NCBI RefSeq assembly: GCF_014117425.1 | Contig: NZ_CP059725.1 | Coordinates: forward strand, 1,550,001-1,614,000 | Source: Bartonella sp. HY038 | GTDB taxonomy: Bacteria; Pseudomonadota; Alphaproteobacteria; Rhizobiales; Rhizobiaceae | DNA length: 64,000 bases | Direction of reading: 5' to 3' | In this document: positions 52,088 through 60,953 of the stretch, piece by piece | How the letters are laid out: every line of letters begins with the position of its first letter | Numbering within the stretch: the first letter of the stretch is position 1 | The notes under the pieces: generated by a model | Told to the model about the DNA's origin: nothing | The model's input: only the letters and a program-made list of their open reading frames with translations | The model's database searches: none | Translations under genes and position numbers: made by a program

Positions 52088-52568
52088 GTTTTTGATATTC
52101 CTCCCAAAGGCCTTGGGCCTTCAACCGATCAGCTACATCTTTGGGAACATATTTTTCGTCATGCTTGGCTAAAACACGGCTAGCTATAAATACCTTATCA
52201 CCATTAAAGTTACCTTCAACGATAACACCTTGATCTTCCCTAAAAAGATCAGGCAAAATACCATTGAACTTAACATATTCTACTTTGCCAAAATCAGTTA
52301 CATTAAAAGATACCTCCGTACCTTCACCGCGAACAACGCTACCCTTCTCAACAAAACCGCCAAGTCGTAATGGCCTTTGCGAGGCTATATCCTCTTCAGT
52401 GATCTCTGATGGCATACGAAAATAACTTGCCGTATCCCCTAAAGCAAAAACCACAAGACCAACTGCTGCAGCCATGACAAAAAGCGCTAAAAACAATAAC
52501 ATATAGCGTTTTCGGCGCGCTTTTTTTAAATGCATTTGAAAACTATTGGATTTTGCACTCATTGACAT
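52077..52568 (-). CDS. ccmE: Heme chaperone CcmE (CycJ)
   Basis: Periplasmic membrane-anchored carrier that binds heme covalently and passes it to CcmF. From ATG 52568, one base after the ccmI stop, it has 163 residues; a start seven codons earlier would overlap ccmI. One N-terminal transmembrane helix (MLLFLALFVMAAAVGLVVFAL) precedes a beta-barrel domain. The heme-binding His is about residue 136 in LAKHDEKYVP, with Tyr four residues on. Confidence 0.95.
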   Translation of the reverse strand: MSMSAKSNSFQMHLKKARRKRYMLLFLALFVMAAAVGLVVFALGDTASYFRMPSEITEEDIASQRPLRLGGFVEKGSVVRGEGTEVSFNVTDFGKVEYVKFNGILPDLFREDQGVIVEGNFNGDKVFIASRVLAKHDEKYVPKDVADRLKAQGLWEEYQKHDK

Positions 52569-52569
52569 G

Positions 52570-53691
52570 TCAGTGTGCCTCTTTTGCATGCGAGGGAGAA
52601 AAGCCTTTATCTTGTAGAGTATTAATCAATTTTTCTCTATTTTCAGGAGATAAGAGACGTAGAGCTTTTTCATAAGTAGAACGAACTTTTTCAGGTTGCT
52701 CCAAAAGAAAATAAGCATTGATCAACATCAACCAACCTTGTAAATCCTGCGGGCTTTCTTGTAGTTTATCTTCGAGTTTGCCAACATTATCGGCAATAAA
52801 ATCATGCTGCTCTTTTGTCAATTTAGTAGGAGCTTGTGGCTCTATTCCCTTTAGCTGATCGATAACCAGCTGCATATCAGCCACCCAAGCCTGCCCCTTA
52901 CCATGATCATTTACAAATTTTTCTAACAATTCAATAGCTTGTTGCTGTTCACCATTTTGAATGAGACCACGTGCTAGGAAAATTTGAGGCTGCGGATTTT
53001 CTGGATTTAATTTGGCGGCCTGTTGTAAAGCAATTTCTGCATCCTTATTGACAACACCGTTTTCCAATCCCATGAGAGCAATGCCATAACTTAAAAACCT
53101 TTTTGAGCTTTCGCCATTCACGCCGAGAGATCGATTAAACATATTCGCAGCATCGCGAAAACGCCCTGTCTCTAAATAAAGATCACCAAGTTTATCAAGT
53201 AGGTCACCTTGATCTGGATTACGAGCTAACAGAGCTTCGCTCTTTACAATTTTTTCAGAAAGATCAAGGGTTGAATCATCCTTAGACATCAAGATTTCAA
53301 AAGGTCGCTGAGGCATATCGGGGCTTCCCAAAAGCGAATAAATCCCCCAACTGCCGGCTATAATAAACAAAATACCAATAAAAACTATTATTTTCATACC
53401 ATGATCTTTTGAACCATTGGTCGTATTTAGCCCATTTTTCATCGGCGTTTTTTCGCTAGAAAGAATACGCCTTGCAAGCTCTAGCCGCGCCTCTTTAGCA
53501 TTTTCATGAGAAATTTGCCCATCAGCTTCTTCTTCATCGATTTCTATGAGCTGACTCTTATAAACAGCTATATCGCTTTGAGCATTATCTTCAGATTTGC
53601 TTTTTGATAAAATAGCATCGCGGCCAAGTGCATACACCAGCAAAAAAACGACACCAATAGTTATTAGAATTAGAATAAACCAAAAGAACAT
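52570..53691 (-). CDS. ccmI: Cytochrome c maturation protein CcmI (CycH)
   Basis: 373-residue apocytochrome c chaperone. Two transmembrane helices (about 1-25 and 98-116) flank a short cytoplasmic loop with a leucine-zipper-like charged region. The periplasmic C-terminal half is a run of TPR motifs (LDKLGDLYLETGRFRDAANMF, NPQPQIFLARGLIQNGEQQQA). First gene of the operon; the 400-base AT-rich gap upstream, shared with a divergent TonB receptor, should hold its promoter. Confidence 0.93.
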   Translation of the reverse strand: MFFWFILILITIGVVFLLVYALGRDAILSKSKSEDNAQSDIAVYKSQLIEIDEEEADGQISHENAKEARLELARRILSSEKTPMKNGLNTTNGSKDHGMKIIVFIGILFIIAGSWGIYSLLGSPDMPQRPFEILMSKDDSTLDLSEKIVKSEALLARNPDQGDLLDKLGDLYLETGRFRDAANMFNRSLGVNGESSKRFLSYGIALMGLENGVVNKDAEIALQQAAKLNPENPQPQIFLARGLIQNGEQQQAIELLEKFVNDHGKGQAWVADMQLVIDQLKGIEPQAPTKLTKEQHDFIADNVGKLEDKLQESPQDLQGWLMLINAYFLLEQPEKVRSTYEKALRLLSPENREKLINTLQDKGFSPSHAKEAH

Positions 53692-54095
53692 AGCCTATAA
53701 AAACCAATTGTCATCAAATGTCCAATCACAATGCTTTTAATTTTTACTTTTTTCACCTTTTATTTCTAATTTTCTAACACGCTTTAAAAAATACGTAAAA
53801 AGGACTTGCTCGCTATTGGTAACAAGCAACTTTTTTAGATCAACAAACCCCAATTGATTACTAATCATACAAAAAAGTAAATTTATTACAATTCTAACAA
53901 TACTTTATAATATTAACAATTAAAAATATATTTCAATAAATTAAAGTATAATTATAATAATTTTAATGCGTTACTTAAATAACACAACTTAAATTTTTTT
54001 TAATAATTAGCACCATTTTAATACAAACGATCTTGATAAAACATGACTAATAAAGTCAAGAATAAGAGGTAAAAATTTAAAATGAGGGTATTTTT
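53692..54095. other. Divergent ccmI / TonB receptor control region
   Basis: 404 very AT-rich bases with no gene. It contains the iron box at 54044-54058 and the receptor ribosome site (GAGGG, 54083-54087). A TTGATA at 54033-54038 could be a -35 element overlapping the iron box, but no clear -10 is visible. Confidence 0.5.
54044..54058 (+). promoter_or_regulatory. Iron-responsive (RirA/IRO-type) operator
   Basis: TGA-N9-TCA (TGACTAATAAAGTCA), the consensus of the rhizobial IRO box bound by the iron-sulfur regulator RirA. It lies about 40 bases before the receptor ATG and is part of an extended palindrome (TTGA..TCAA-like flanks). The match is short, so chance is possible in AT-rich DNA, but the position next to a siderophore receptor favours function. 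Confidence 0.55.
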
Positions 54096-56384
54096 ATGGA
54101 GTTTTCAAATAACAGGGCGGCCACCAGTAATGGCCGCATCATTAGTAATATGGCAATCAAAGCAGGGCTTGTTGCATCTTTGGCAACACTTCCAAATGCA
54201 GTAAGCGCTCAAGTTCAGAATTCAACGAATAGCAACACAACAAATGTTGCAAGTAATGATGGTGACAATTCCACTTTGGAAACAATAACCATCAGTGGCA
54301 ATGCAAGTATTTCTAATATTAACGCAGCACAATCTGGCTCCTCGCGTTTACCAGGAACAATTCGTGACATTCCACAAGTTGTTAATGTTGTACCAGAGCA
54401 TGTCATGATTGAGCAAAACGTCATGACACTAGAACAAGCGTTGCAAAATGTGCCCGGTATCACCACAACGATTGGTGAAGGCGGTGGTGGCATGAATGGC
54501 GACCGCTTTAGAATCAGAGGCTTTGACGCAACGGGCGACACTTACAGTGATGGATTACGCGATATCGGCGTTTACGTTCGCGACAGTTTCAACATGGAAC
54601 AAGTTCAGGTATTTAAAGGCCCTAATGGCGAAAATTTTGGCGTTGGAACTACAGGCGGAGCTGTTAACTCGACGTCAAAACGCGCTCGTTTAGGTACTTT
54701 TGGCGCGGTAAATTTTTCAACAGGTAACGGTCCGCTTTATCGTCCCACAATCGATTACAATCAGCAAATCAATGATACAACGGCTGTCCGATTTAATGTA
54801 ATGGGCAATTGGCAAGATGTTGTTGACCGCAATCATGTTACATCTAACCGTTGGGGCTTAGCGACATCTGCAGGTTTTGGACTTGGTACAAATCAAACAT
54901 GGCATTTAGGTTACTTTTACCAAAAAACTGATCGCCTTCCCGATTATGGTATTCCATTTGTTGCTGATCCAAATGGCATTTCACGCCCAGTGACTGAATA
55001 TGGTGTGCCAAAAAACATTTTTTACGGAAAAAATAGCGATCGTGATAAATCCGAGATTCACATGGTCACTTCAAATTATCGCAATGAGATCAATGAGTGG
55101 CTGACCTTTACAAATGACACACGCTATACTCATTTCAAACGCTATTTTAGCGCAACGCCTATTCGCTGTGCGGTTGCTGCTCAATGTACCAATGCCCTAT
55201 TTGGCGGCGGTGGAAATCCGCTTATGGCCTATGGCGGTGGTGGCGGTGTCACTTACGATCAAAAAAGCTGGGGGTTACAAAATATTTCAACTGCTGTTGC
55301 AAAATTTGAAACTGGCGCATTCCGCCACCAAGCCGTATTTGGTCTTGATATGATGTATCAAGATGATCAACGCCAAGGTTATAGATACACATCTCCCAAA
55401 AGCTTACGCGCACCAAGGCTTTGGACAGAAAACATGGATTCTAGCTATTATAGCCTTGTGCCAAACCCTGATAATTACAAGGACTCAAACTCACGTTCTG
55501 TGGCAATTTTTTTAAGCGACCGCATGTGGCTTAATGAACAATTCTCGATTATGGCAGGCTTACGTTGGGATTATCAAAAAATTAATTATGATGTAACCAC
55601 AGCGGCGGGAATAAATTCGCTGATGGCAAAAGCAGATTATATTAGCCCTAAAGCAAGCGTTATTTGGGAACCAACAAAAGCACAAACTTACTATTTTTCA
55701 TGGTCTGTATCTAATAACTTACCTTTTGGACAATATATCACTTCTGATTTCAATCCAGTTACGGCTGCGCGCATTGATTGGGATCCGGAAAAAAGTGAAT
55801 TATTCGAACTTGGCGGTAAAATTGACTTACTCGATGGCCGCATTGGTTTAACTGGCGCATTATTTCAAGTAGAGAAAAATAACGCGCTTTATAATAATCC
55901 TGATGGCTCAGTTACAAGATCTGGCGAAAAACAGCGGGTACGCGGTTTTGAAGCAGGTCTTACAGGAAAAATTACAGAACAGTGGGATGTTTATACTTCT
56001 TATACCTATTTGCAAAGTAAAATTCTCGACTCCGCAACAAGTTCAGTGATCGGCAACAGCGTTCCTGGCGCTGCAAAAAATGCCGCATCCCTTTGGACAA
56101 CCTATGATCTTGCTCCGCATTTTAATAGTTTGAACGGCAAATTGCTGATCGGTGGCGGAATGACCTATCGCGATGCAGTTCCAGTTGCTAGCAATGGCCT
56201 AAGCCGCATTCCCCATAGTTTTACTCTTGACGCAATGGCATCTTATGAAACTGAAAAATGGCGTTTTAGTGCTAATGCTTATAACCTTACCGATAGAACC
56301 AATTATACATCCTATATGGGCGGGTCGCGGGCTATTCCAACATCAGGGCGCAGCTTTGTTATTAATATAGGCGCAAAATTTTAA
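54096..56384 (+). CDS. TonB-dependent siderophore receptor
   Basis: 762-residue outer-membrane receptor of the FhuA/Fiu-like class. A long signal peptide ends near AVSA at residue 38. A TonB-box-like stretch LETITISGNA (about 60-70) precedes the plug domain (about 80-190, with DIPQVVNVVPEHVMIEQ and QVQVFKGPNGENFGVG). A 22-strand barrel follows, ending with the final Phe of INIGAKF. Such proteins import ferric siderophores using TonB/ExbBD energy. No ABC transporter or ferric reductase lies beside it, so uptake partners must be elsewhere. An iron box lies upstream and a terminator just after. Ligand cannot be read from sequence. Confidence 0.93.
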   Translation: MEFSNNRAATSNGRIISNMAIKAGLVASLATLPNAVSAQVQNSTNSNTTNVASNDGDNSTLETITISGNASISNINAAQSGSSRLPGTIRDIPQVVNVVPEHVMIEQNVMTLEQALQNVPGITTTIGEGGGGMNGDRFRIRGFDATGDTYSDGLRDIGVYVRDSFNMEQVQVFKGPNGENFGVGTTGGAVNSTSKRARLGTFGAVNFSTGNGPLYRPTIDYNQQINDTTAVRFNVMGNWQDVVDRNHVTSNRWGLATSAGFGLGTNQTWHLGYFYQKTDRLPDYGIPFVADPNGISRPVTEYGVPKNIFYGKNSDRDKSEIHMVTSNYRNEINEWLTFTNDTRYTHFKRYFSATPIRCAVAAQCTNALFGGGGNPLMAYGGGGGVTYDQKSWGLQNISTAVAKFETGAFRHQAVFGLDMMYQDDQRQGYRYTSPKSLRAPRLWTENMDSSYYSLVPNPDNYKDSNSRSVAIFLSDRMWLNEQFSIMAGLRWDYQKINYDVTTAAGINSLMAKADYISPKASVIWEPTKAQTYYFSWSVSNNLPFGQYITSDFNPVTAARIDWDPEKSELFELGGKIDLLDGRIGLTGALFQVEKNNALYNNPDGSVTRSGEKQRVRGFEAGLTGKITEQWDVYTSYTYLQSKILDSATSSVIGNSVPGAAKNAASLWTTYDLAPHFNSLNGKLLIGGGMTYRDAVPVASNGLSRIPHSFTLDAMASYETEKWRFSANAYNLTDRTNYTSYMGGSRAIPTSGRSFVINIGAKF

Positions 56385-56433
56385 TTAGCCGATAAGCCGA
56401 CACTATATATTTTCCGGCAAAAACGCCAAATTT

Positions 56434-56466
56434 AAAGCCATTTCCAACCGCCGGAAATGGCTTTTT
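56434..56466 (+). terminator. TonB receptor terminator
   Basis: Perfect 10-bp stem AGCCATTTCC (56436-56445) and GGAAATGGCT (56453-56462) followed by five T's, about 50 bases after the stop. Confidence 0.85.
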
Positions 56467-56841
56467 GCTTTCCATCTATTTAAAAAAGTAGCCTCATGAA
56501 TTACACAAAAATCATTTAATATCGTTTTTAATTTGCCATCACATTAATGAATTTCACTCATAACTATTAGTGAAAATAAACTATTATCGAAAAGAATTAT
56601 ATACCTTAAAATTAAGCCATGAAGATATTTGTATTTATAGCATAACCATCCCTCATAAATTTACCGTAACCTTTAACACGTCATATGTGATGCGGCACAA
56701 AGCAATTTTAAAAAGGCCGATGTAAATTTTCCATAATTAAAACCGCACATAAATACAAAGACTTGCAATTTTTTTATCTAAACCCAATCTAACTGGAATG
56801 ATCTTAAACAATAATTTTAATATTTAAATTGGAGCTTTTAA
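56467..56841. other. Upstream region of the alcohol dehydrogenase
   Basis: 375 AT-rich bases with no gene. It presumably holds the adh promoter; a TTGGAGC ribosome site lies just before the ATG. No known operator was recognised. Confidence 0.4.
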
Positions 56842-57891
56842 ATGTTTATTTGTGACGGCTTTGCCGTATCCTCAGCTAACGACACGTTTCAGCCCTTTAG
56901 TTTTGAACGTCGCGATCCCCTTGCTTTCGACGTTGACATTGATATTGCTTTTTGCGGTGTTTGCCATTCAGACTTGCATACCGCACGTGGTGAATGGGCT
57001 GGCACCCAATATCCTTGTGTTCCTGGCCATGAAATCGTTGGTACCGTTCGCCGGATTGGCAGTAAAGTAACCAAATTTAAAGTCGGCCAACGTGTTGGTG
57101 TTGGTTGCATGGTCAATTCTTGCCAAAACTGTGATTATTGCAACCAAGGATTGGAACAATATTGTGAAAATGGTAATACATTAACCTATAACAGCCAAGA
57201 TCCGGAAACTGGTCCTGATCGTCATACTTTTGGTGGCTATTCCAAGCGCATTGTCGTAAATGAAAATTTTGTTTTATCGATCCCTGATAATCTTGATCTT
57301 GCTGCGGCAGCACCACTTCTTTGCGCAGGTATTACCACTTTTTCTCCCCTTCATCATTGGAAGGTTACCAAGGGAACAAAAGTAGGGGTAGCGGGACTTG
57401 GTGGCCTTGGTCACATGGCGGTTAAACTCGCACATGCCATGGGAGCTGAAGTCACCATGCTCACAACGTCCGTCAATAAAGTTGACGATGCACATCGTCT
57501 TGGCGCTGATAATATTGTATTGACTAGAGACGCAGCAGCTTTGGCAAAAGCTGATAAAAGCCTTGATCTGATCATTGATACCGTTGCAGCGCAGCATGAC
57601 ATCAACCAATATTTTAATCTGCTTAAAGTCGATGGTACATTAGTACAAGTCGGAGCACCGGTTGAGCCCCTCCCCGTACAGGTATTCAACCTTATTCCCT
57701 ATCGCCGCTCTTTCGCCGGATCGGCCATTGGTGGCATTGCAGAAACACAAAAAATGTTAGACTTTTGCGGCAAGCATAACATTACCGCAGATATCGAACT
57801 CATAGCACCAAATCAAATAGAAAACGCTTATGCACGCATGTTAAAAAGCGACGTGAAATATCGTTTTGTTATTGATATGTCGCAAGCCTAG
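56842..57891 (+). CDS. Zinc-dependent alcohol/aldehyde dehydrogenase (YahK-like)
   Basis: 349-residue medium-chain dehydrogenase of the cinnamyl-alcohol/YahK branch, probably an NADP-dependent aldehyde reductase. The catalytic zinc ligands Cys41 (CGVCHSDLH) and His63 (PGHEIVG) are present. Structural-zinc cysteines are at 94, 97, 100 and 108 in CQNCDYCNQGLEQYC. The nucleotide-binding GLGGLGH starts near 185. Natural substrate unknown. It lies in an accessory stretch with a terminator after it, followed by a small cupin gene. Confidence 0.93.
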   Translation: MFICDGFAVSSANDTFQPFSFERRDPLAFDVDIDIAFCGVCHSDLHTARGEWAGTQYPCVPGHEIVGTVRRIGSKVTKFKVGQRVGVGCMVNSCQNCDYCNQGLEQYCENGNTLTYNSQDPETGPDRHTFGGYSKRIVVNENFVLSIPDNLDLAAAAPLLCAGITTFSPLHHWKVTKGTKVGVAGLGGLGHMAVKLAHAMGAEVTMLTTSVNKVDDAHRLGADNIVLTRDAAALAKADKSLDLIIDTVAAQHDINQYFNLLKVDGTLVQVGAPVEPLPVQVFNLIPYRRSFAGSAIGGIAETQKMLDFCGKHNITADIELIAPNQIENAYARMLKSDVKYRFVIDMSQA

Positions 57892-57906
57892 GCTGCTAGA
57901 TGCACT

Positions 57907-57937
57907 CTCATTTATCGTTATAAATGAGCATTTTTTT
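57907..57937 (+). terminator. Alcohol dehydrogenase terminator
   Basis: Perfect 9-bp stem CTCATTTAT (57907-57915) and ATAAATGAG (57920-57928), then CA and seven T's. Confidence 0.85.
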
Positions 57938-57981
57938 AATTTAAAAAATATGCTTTTTACTTTTTATAAGGGATTAATATC

Positions 57982-58377
57982 ATGGAAATAATTCGCTCTG
58001 GCACCCGATCATCGGTTAAATTATCGCCTGATTATTTTACTGGGACCGCCCGTCTTGATGCAGTCATTGATGAGCATCAAGGTGCCAACGTCACATGTGG
58101 TCATGTAACTTTTGAACCATCTGCCCGTACTAATTGGCACACCCACCCAAAAGGCCAAGCGATTATTATTACATTTGGTCTTGGCCTTGTACAAAAAGAC
58201 GGTGGTCCGATTGAAGAAGTGCGCCCCGGTGATGTTGTGTGGTTTGAACCTGGAGAAAGACATTGGCATGGAGCCTCCCCAAACACAGCCATGTCACATT
58301 TTGCTGTGCAAGAGCTTGAAAATGGCAAAACCGTTGAATGGTTAGAACCAGTCAGTGATGCACAATATTCACGCTAA
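57982..58377 (+). CDS. Small cupin protein ((R)-mandelonitrile-lyase-like)
   Basis: 131-residue single-domain cupin. Metal ligands are likely His53, His55 and Gln59 (NWHTHPKGQ) and His94 (GERHWHGA). The sequence closely follows the widespread bacterial cupins annotated as carboxymuconolactone-decarboxylase-associated or hydroxynitrile-lyase-like (MEIIRSGTRSS start, IEEVRPGDVVWFEPGE). Several such genes lie next to oxidoreductases, as here. True activity is uncertain; quinone or aldehyde chemistry is possible. An AAGGGA ribosome site lies eight bases before the ATG. Confidence 0.85.
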   Translation: MEIIRSGTRSSVKLSPDYFTGTARLDAVIDEHQGANVTCGHVTFEPSARTNWHTHPKGQAIIITFGLGLVQKDGGPIEEVRPGDVVWFEPGERHWHGASPNTAMSHFAVQELENGKTVEWLEPVSDAQYSR

Positions 58378-58415
58378 TAAACACTTAAAATCATTTATCA
58401 CACATAACTGAATGA

Positions 58416-58448
58416 TAAAAAAGCCGCCCTTGTCAAACAATGGCGGCT
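58416..58448 (-). terminator. L,D-transpeptidase gene terminator
   Basis: AGCCGCC (58422-58428) and GGCGGCT (58442-58448), followed by TTTTTTA on the minus strand, 20 bases after the stop of the transpeptidase gene. Confidence 0.82.
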
Positions 58449-58469
58449 CCTTATAAAACGTTTTTAGAT

Positions 58470-59705
58470 TCAAGATTCAGTAAATGCTAATTCACTAGCG
58501 CCATCCATGTGATAAATATCACCGCGGAACTGCACTACCCCATTACCGGTTGACCAGGCTGAAATATATACAAAGTGCAAAGGAATTGGATCTTTAACGG
58601 CAATAGGCGTATTAACACGCTGGCCAATAACCTGCTCCATACGCGTTCTATCCCAATCTGGTGTATTTTTCAAAACCCAGACGTTAAAATCTCTAATATT
58701 ATGAATACGAATACAACCAGAAGAGTCAAAGCGCATCAAATTATTGAAAAGGGTTTGCTGCGGTGTATCATGCATATATACCGAATGAGTATTATGGAAA
58801 TTAATTTTGGTTGATGACATCGCATTGATTTTGCCAGGATCCTGACGGAAACGCAACCTCGTTGCTTCATCGGTATTCCAGTTAACCGATTGAGGGGAAA
58901 CCTCTTGCCCCTGACCATTAAATAAATGGATATTATTATCGGTTAGATAATTTGGACTTTTGCGCATCAAAGGAATAATATCCTTTTTAATAATTGACGC
59001 AGGAACTGTCCAAGTTGGATTTAAAATCACTTCATGAATTTTTGAATCAAGAAGTGGCGTTTGGCGATCTATCTTACCAACAACTGCCGTGTAACGCTGA
59101 GCAACAGAACCATCTTCAACAGCTTCAATTTGCGCTGCAGGGATATTCACCATAACAAAGCGCTGTTCACGCGCTGTTTTTTCTGCTTCTTTTTGCAAGC
59201 GATCAAGATTAACGCGTAATTGCTGCAAGCGTGCATCAGCACTAACATTCATGGCGCGGTAGGTTATATCTCCGACAACACCGTCTGCAGGCAAACCATG
59301 ACGCGCTTGAAAACGACGTACAGCGGCATCAACATAAGTATCAAAAGCTACGGACAAACCAGCTTCACGCGCTAAATCACCAGAAATAAACAAACGTTGA
59401 CGCATAATTTCTACAGCAGGATGATTCATGCCCAGCTGTAATTTGCCTTGCTCGGCTGGAACGTGAGGCCAACCACCTTGCGCAACGATGGCCTCATATT
59501 GAGAAATGGCAACTTGTGTGTAACTTACAGTGGCACCACTTAGAACAGGTATATTAGAGGCAACCTGCTGCCCACCAGCTGCTTGCGTGTCAAACTGGTC
59601 ACCCCAAGAAGACGCCCTTTGCGCTGTTGCACTACCTACCAAACCGAAAAGCCCCAACCCTAAAGCTGAACCCAACACCATCCGGCGATTTACCTGTTTT
59701 TTCAT
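58470..59705 (-). CDS. L,D-transpeptidase (YkuD domain) with peptidoglycan-binding domain
   Basis: 412 residues from ATG 59705 (the frame extends ten codons further). The N-terminus NRRMVLGSALGLGLFGLVGSATA is a twin-arginine-like signal peptide. A peptidoglycan-binding helix bundle covers about 105-165 (FDTYVDAAVRRFQARHGLPADGVVGDITYRAMN). The YkuD catalytic domain has a conserved His in YMHDTPQQTLF and the nucleophile Cys at about 336 in SSGCIRIHN. Such enzymes form 3-3 crosslinks or attach outer-membrane proteins to peptidoglycan, as shown in Brucella and related alphaproteobacteria. It has the large family size of the YcbB/LdtD branch without its N-terminal extension. Confidence 0.9.
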   Translation of the reverse strand: MKKQVNRRMVLGSALGLGLFGLVGSATAQRASSWGDQFDTQAAGGQQVASNIPVLSGATVSYTQVAISQYEAIVAQGGWPHVPAEQGKLQLGMNHPAVEIMRQRLFISGDLAREAGLSVAFDTYVDAAVRRFQARHGLPADGVVGDITYRAMNVSADARLQQLRVNLDRLQKEAEKTAREQRFVMVNIPAAQIEAVEDGSVAQRYTAVVGKIDRQTPLLDSKIHEVILNPTWTVPASIIKKDIIPLMRKSPNYLTDNNIHLFNGQGQEVSPQSVNWNTDEATRLRFRQDPGKINAMSSTKINFHNTHSVYMHDTPQQTLFNNLMRFDSSGCIRIHNIRDFNVWVLKNTPDWDRTRMEQVIGQRVNTPIAVKDPIPLHFVYISAWSTGNGVVQFRGDIYHMDGASELAFTES

Positions 59706-59833
59706 TTCTCGACATCCATGTAATAAAGCTACCAAATTTATAAGTGGATAGCCTTAAAATAACCTAAACAGGCTAATAATTATTAAGCCTGCCGCATTTG
59801 CTGAAATTTTGCTACTATTTTATGGTGATAAAA

Positions 59834-59856
59834 TGTCAAGAATAAAATTCTTGACA
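59834..59856 (-). terminator. Perfect palindrome, probable terminator of the lipoprotein gene
   Basis: TGTCAAGAAT-AAA-ATTCTTGACA, a perfect 10-bp stem with a 3-base loop, followed by TTTT on the minus strand. It lies 85 bases after the lipoprotein stop and 130 bases upstream of the transpeptidase start, so it could also be an operator. Confidence 0.5.
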
Positions 59857-59941
59857 TAAAAACGCATATTTCAAATGAATGAAGCTTCTGTAAAAAAGCG
59901 CTAAAACACTTTAATAGCAACACAACAATTGATATAGAAAA

Positions 59942-60346
59942 TTAGGTCAATGGTGACCAGCTACCATCATCATTTCGGCATGCACTACCACGATTAGTTT
60001 GCGGCACACCGCGAATCACAAAACTATGGCTATATTGACGGCAATTTTGTGATCCAACACGATAAGGCTGACCCGGCGTTACTGTACCTGATGCAACTCC
60101 ATCATTGGTCGCCCAATTAATGGTATTGCCAGAACGTGTATATTCTAATGCCTTATATTCAGCCTCTAAAGCAAGGCTGCGCTGTTTCGCAGGAATTCTT
60201 GAAATAGAATCACCAAGAAGTCCTGTCCCCATTGCAGAATATATAAGGTTTTCTGTTGCTGTAGTTGTGGTCTGTGGTTGCTTGATACAACCCGCAACAA
60301 GTGACGGAATACACAACATTGTTATAAGGACGGCCGATTTTTTCAT
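59942..60346 (-). CDS. Small outer-membrane lipoprotein (17-kDa-antigen-like)
   Basis: 134 residues from ATG 60346, starting with a lipoprotein signal (MKKSAVLITMLCIPSLVAGC, lipobox Cys at 20). The mature part is short and polar; its end (SGTVTPGQPYRVGSQNCRQY, then TNRGSACRNDDGSWSPL) matches the C-terminal surface-antigen module seen in the RT0821/Lpp0805 and rickettsial 17-kDa families. The glycine-zipper membrane part normally found before it is reduced to AMGTGLLGD. Two cysteines in the last third may form a disulfide. Function unknown. Confidence 0.82.
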   Translation of the reverse strand: MKKSAVLITMLCIPSLVAGCIKQPQTTTTATENLIYSAMGTGLLGDSISRIPAKQRSLALEAEYKALEYTRSGNTINWATNDGVASGTVTPGQPYRVGSQNCRQYSHSFVIRGVPQTNRGSACRNDDGSWSPLT

Positions 60347-60953
60347 TTTCAATACCATGAATCACTGTAACTAAAATTTAGCTACATAAAAATATAAACA
60401 CTTAATATCTAGAGCATTTTTGAAAATCTGTGAAGCGATTTGAGTGAAAAATATGATAAATCAATCAAATAATGCATTTCAATAAAGTGATTTAAGGGTA
60501 ATATTGCTGTTTCAACGCTCCATCAATTGTAGAAAGCCTATTTTCACGCCAGATCAATACCTTAACCGCTTAAACTACATCTAAAAAATTAACAATTGAC
60601 TTTATCAAGCATCATAATTTGAATTCTAAACAACTATAACTTAATTAAAAATTTTATTTTTTACTAAGTAAAGTTTTGACAATTATCATTCATTTTATGC
60701 AATGCTAATTTGCCGCTCCCAATAATTTTACTGGTAATCATTTATAATTCGGCCATTTTAGCATGTTGATAGAATTGAGAATGCCCCGACAAACTTGTCA
60801 CTAACCATTATTAACATTTATAGATGCAATTTGTAACAGTAAAACATTAGTATTTTAGCAGCTATGTCGTTTAAGATCCCCCCAGCGCTAAAAGAAATAT
60901 TTTACAATATGCCTCATTATTTTTAAAACTAATAATTCGAGATAGATAAAGCC
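60347..60953. other. Intergenic region upstream of the flavin monooxygenase
   Basis: About 600 AT-rich bases between divergent genes, with no credible frame. A consensus-like -35 (TTGACA at 60676-60681) is followed by TATGCA with a short 15-base spacer. An AGAGCATTTT element (60411-60420) recurs at the 49.49-kb terminator. No RNA gene was recognised. Confidence 0.4.

Noticed and set aside
60676..60702. Fur- or RirA-like site upstream of the flavin monooxygenase (TGACAATTATCATTCA)
   Set aside because: Spacing is TGA-N10-TCA rather than N9 and the Fur consensus match is poor.
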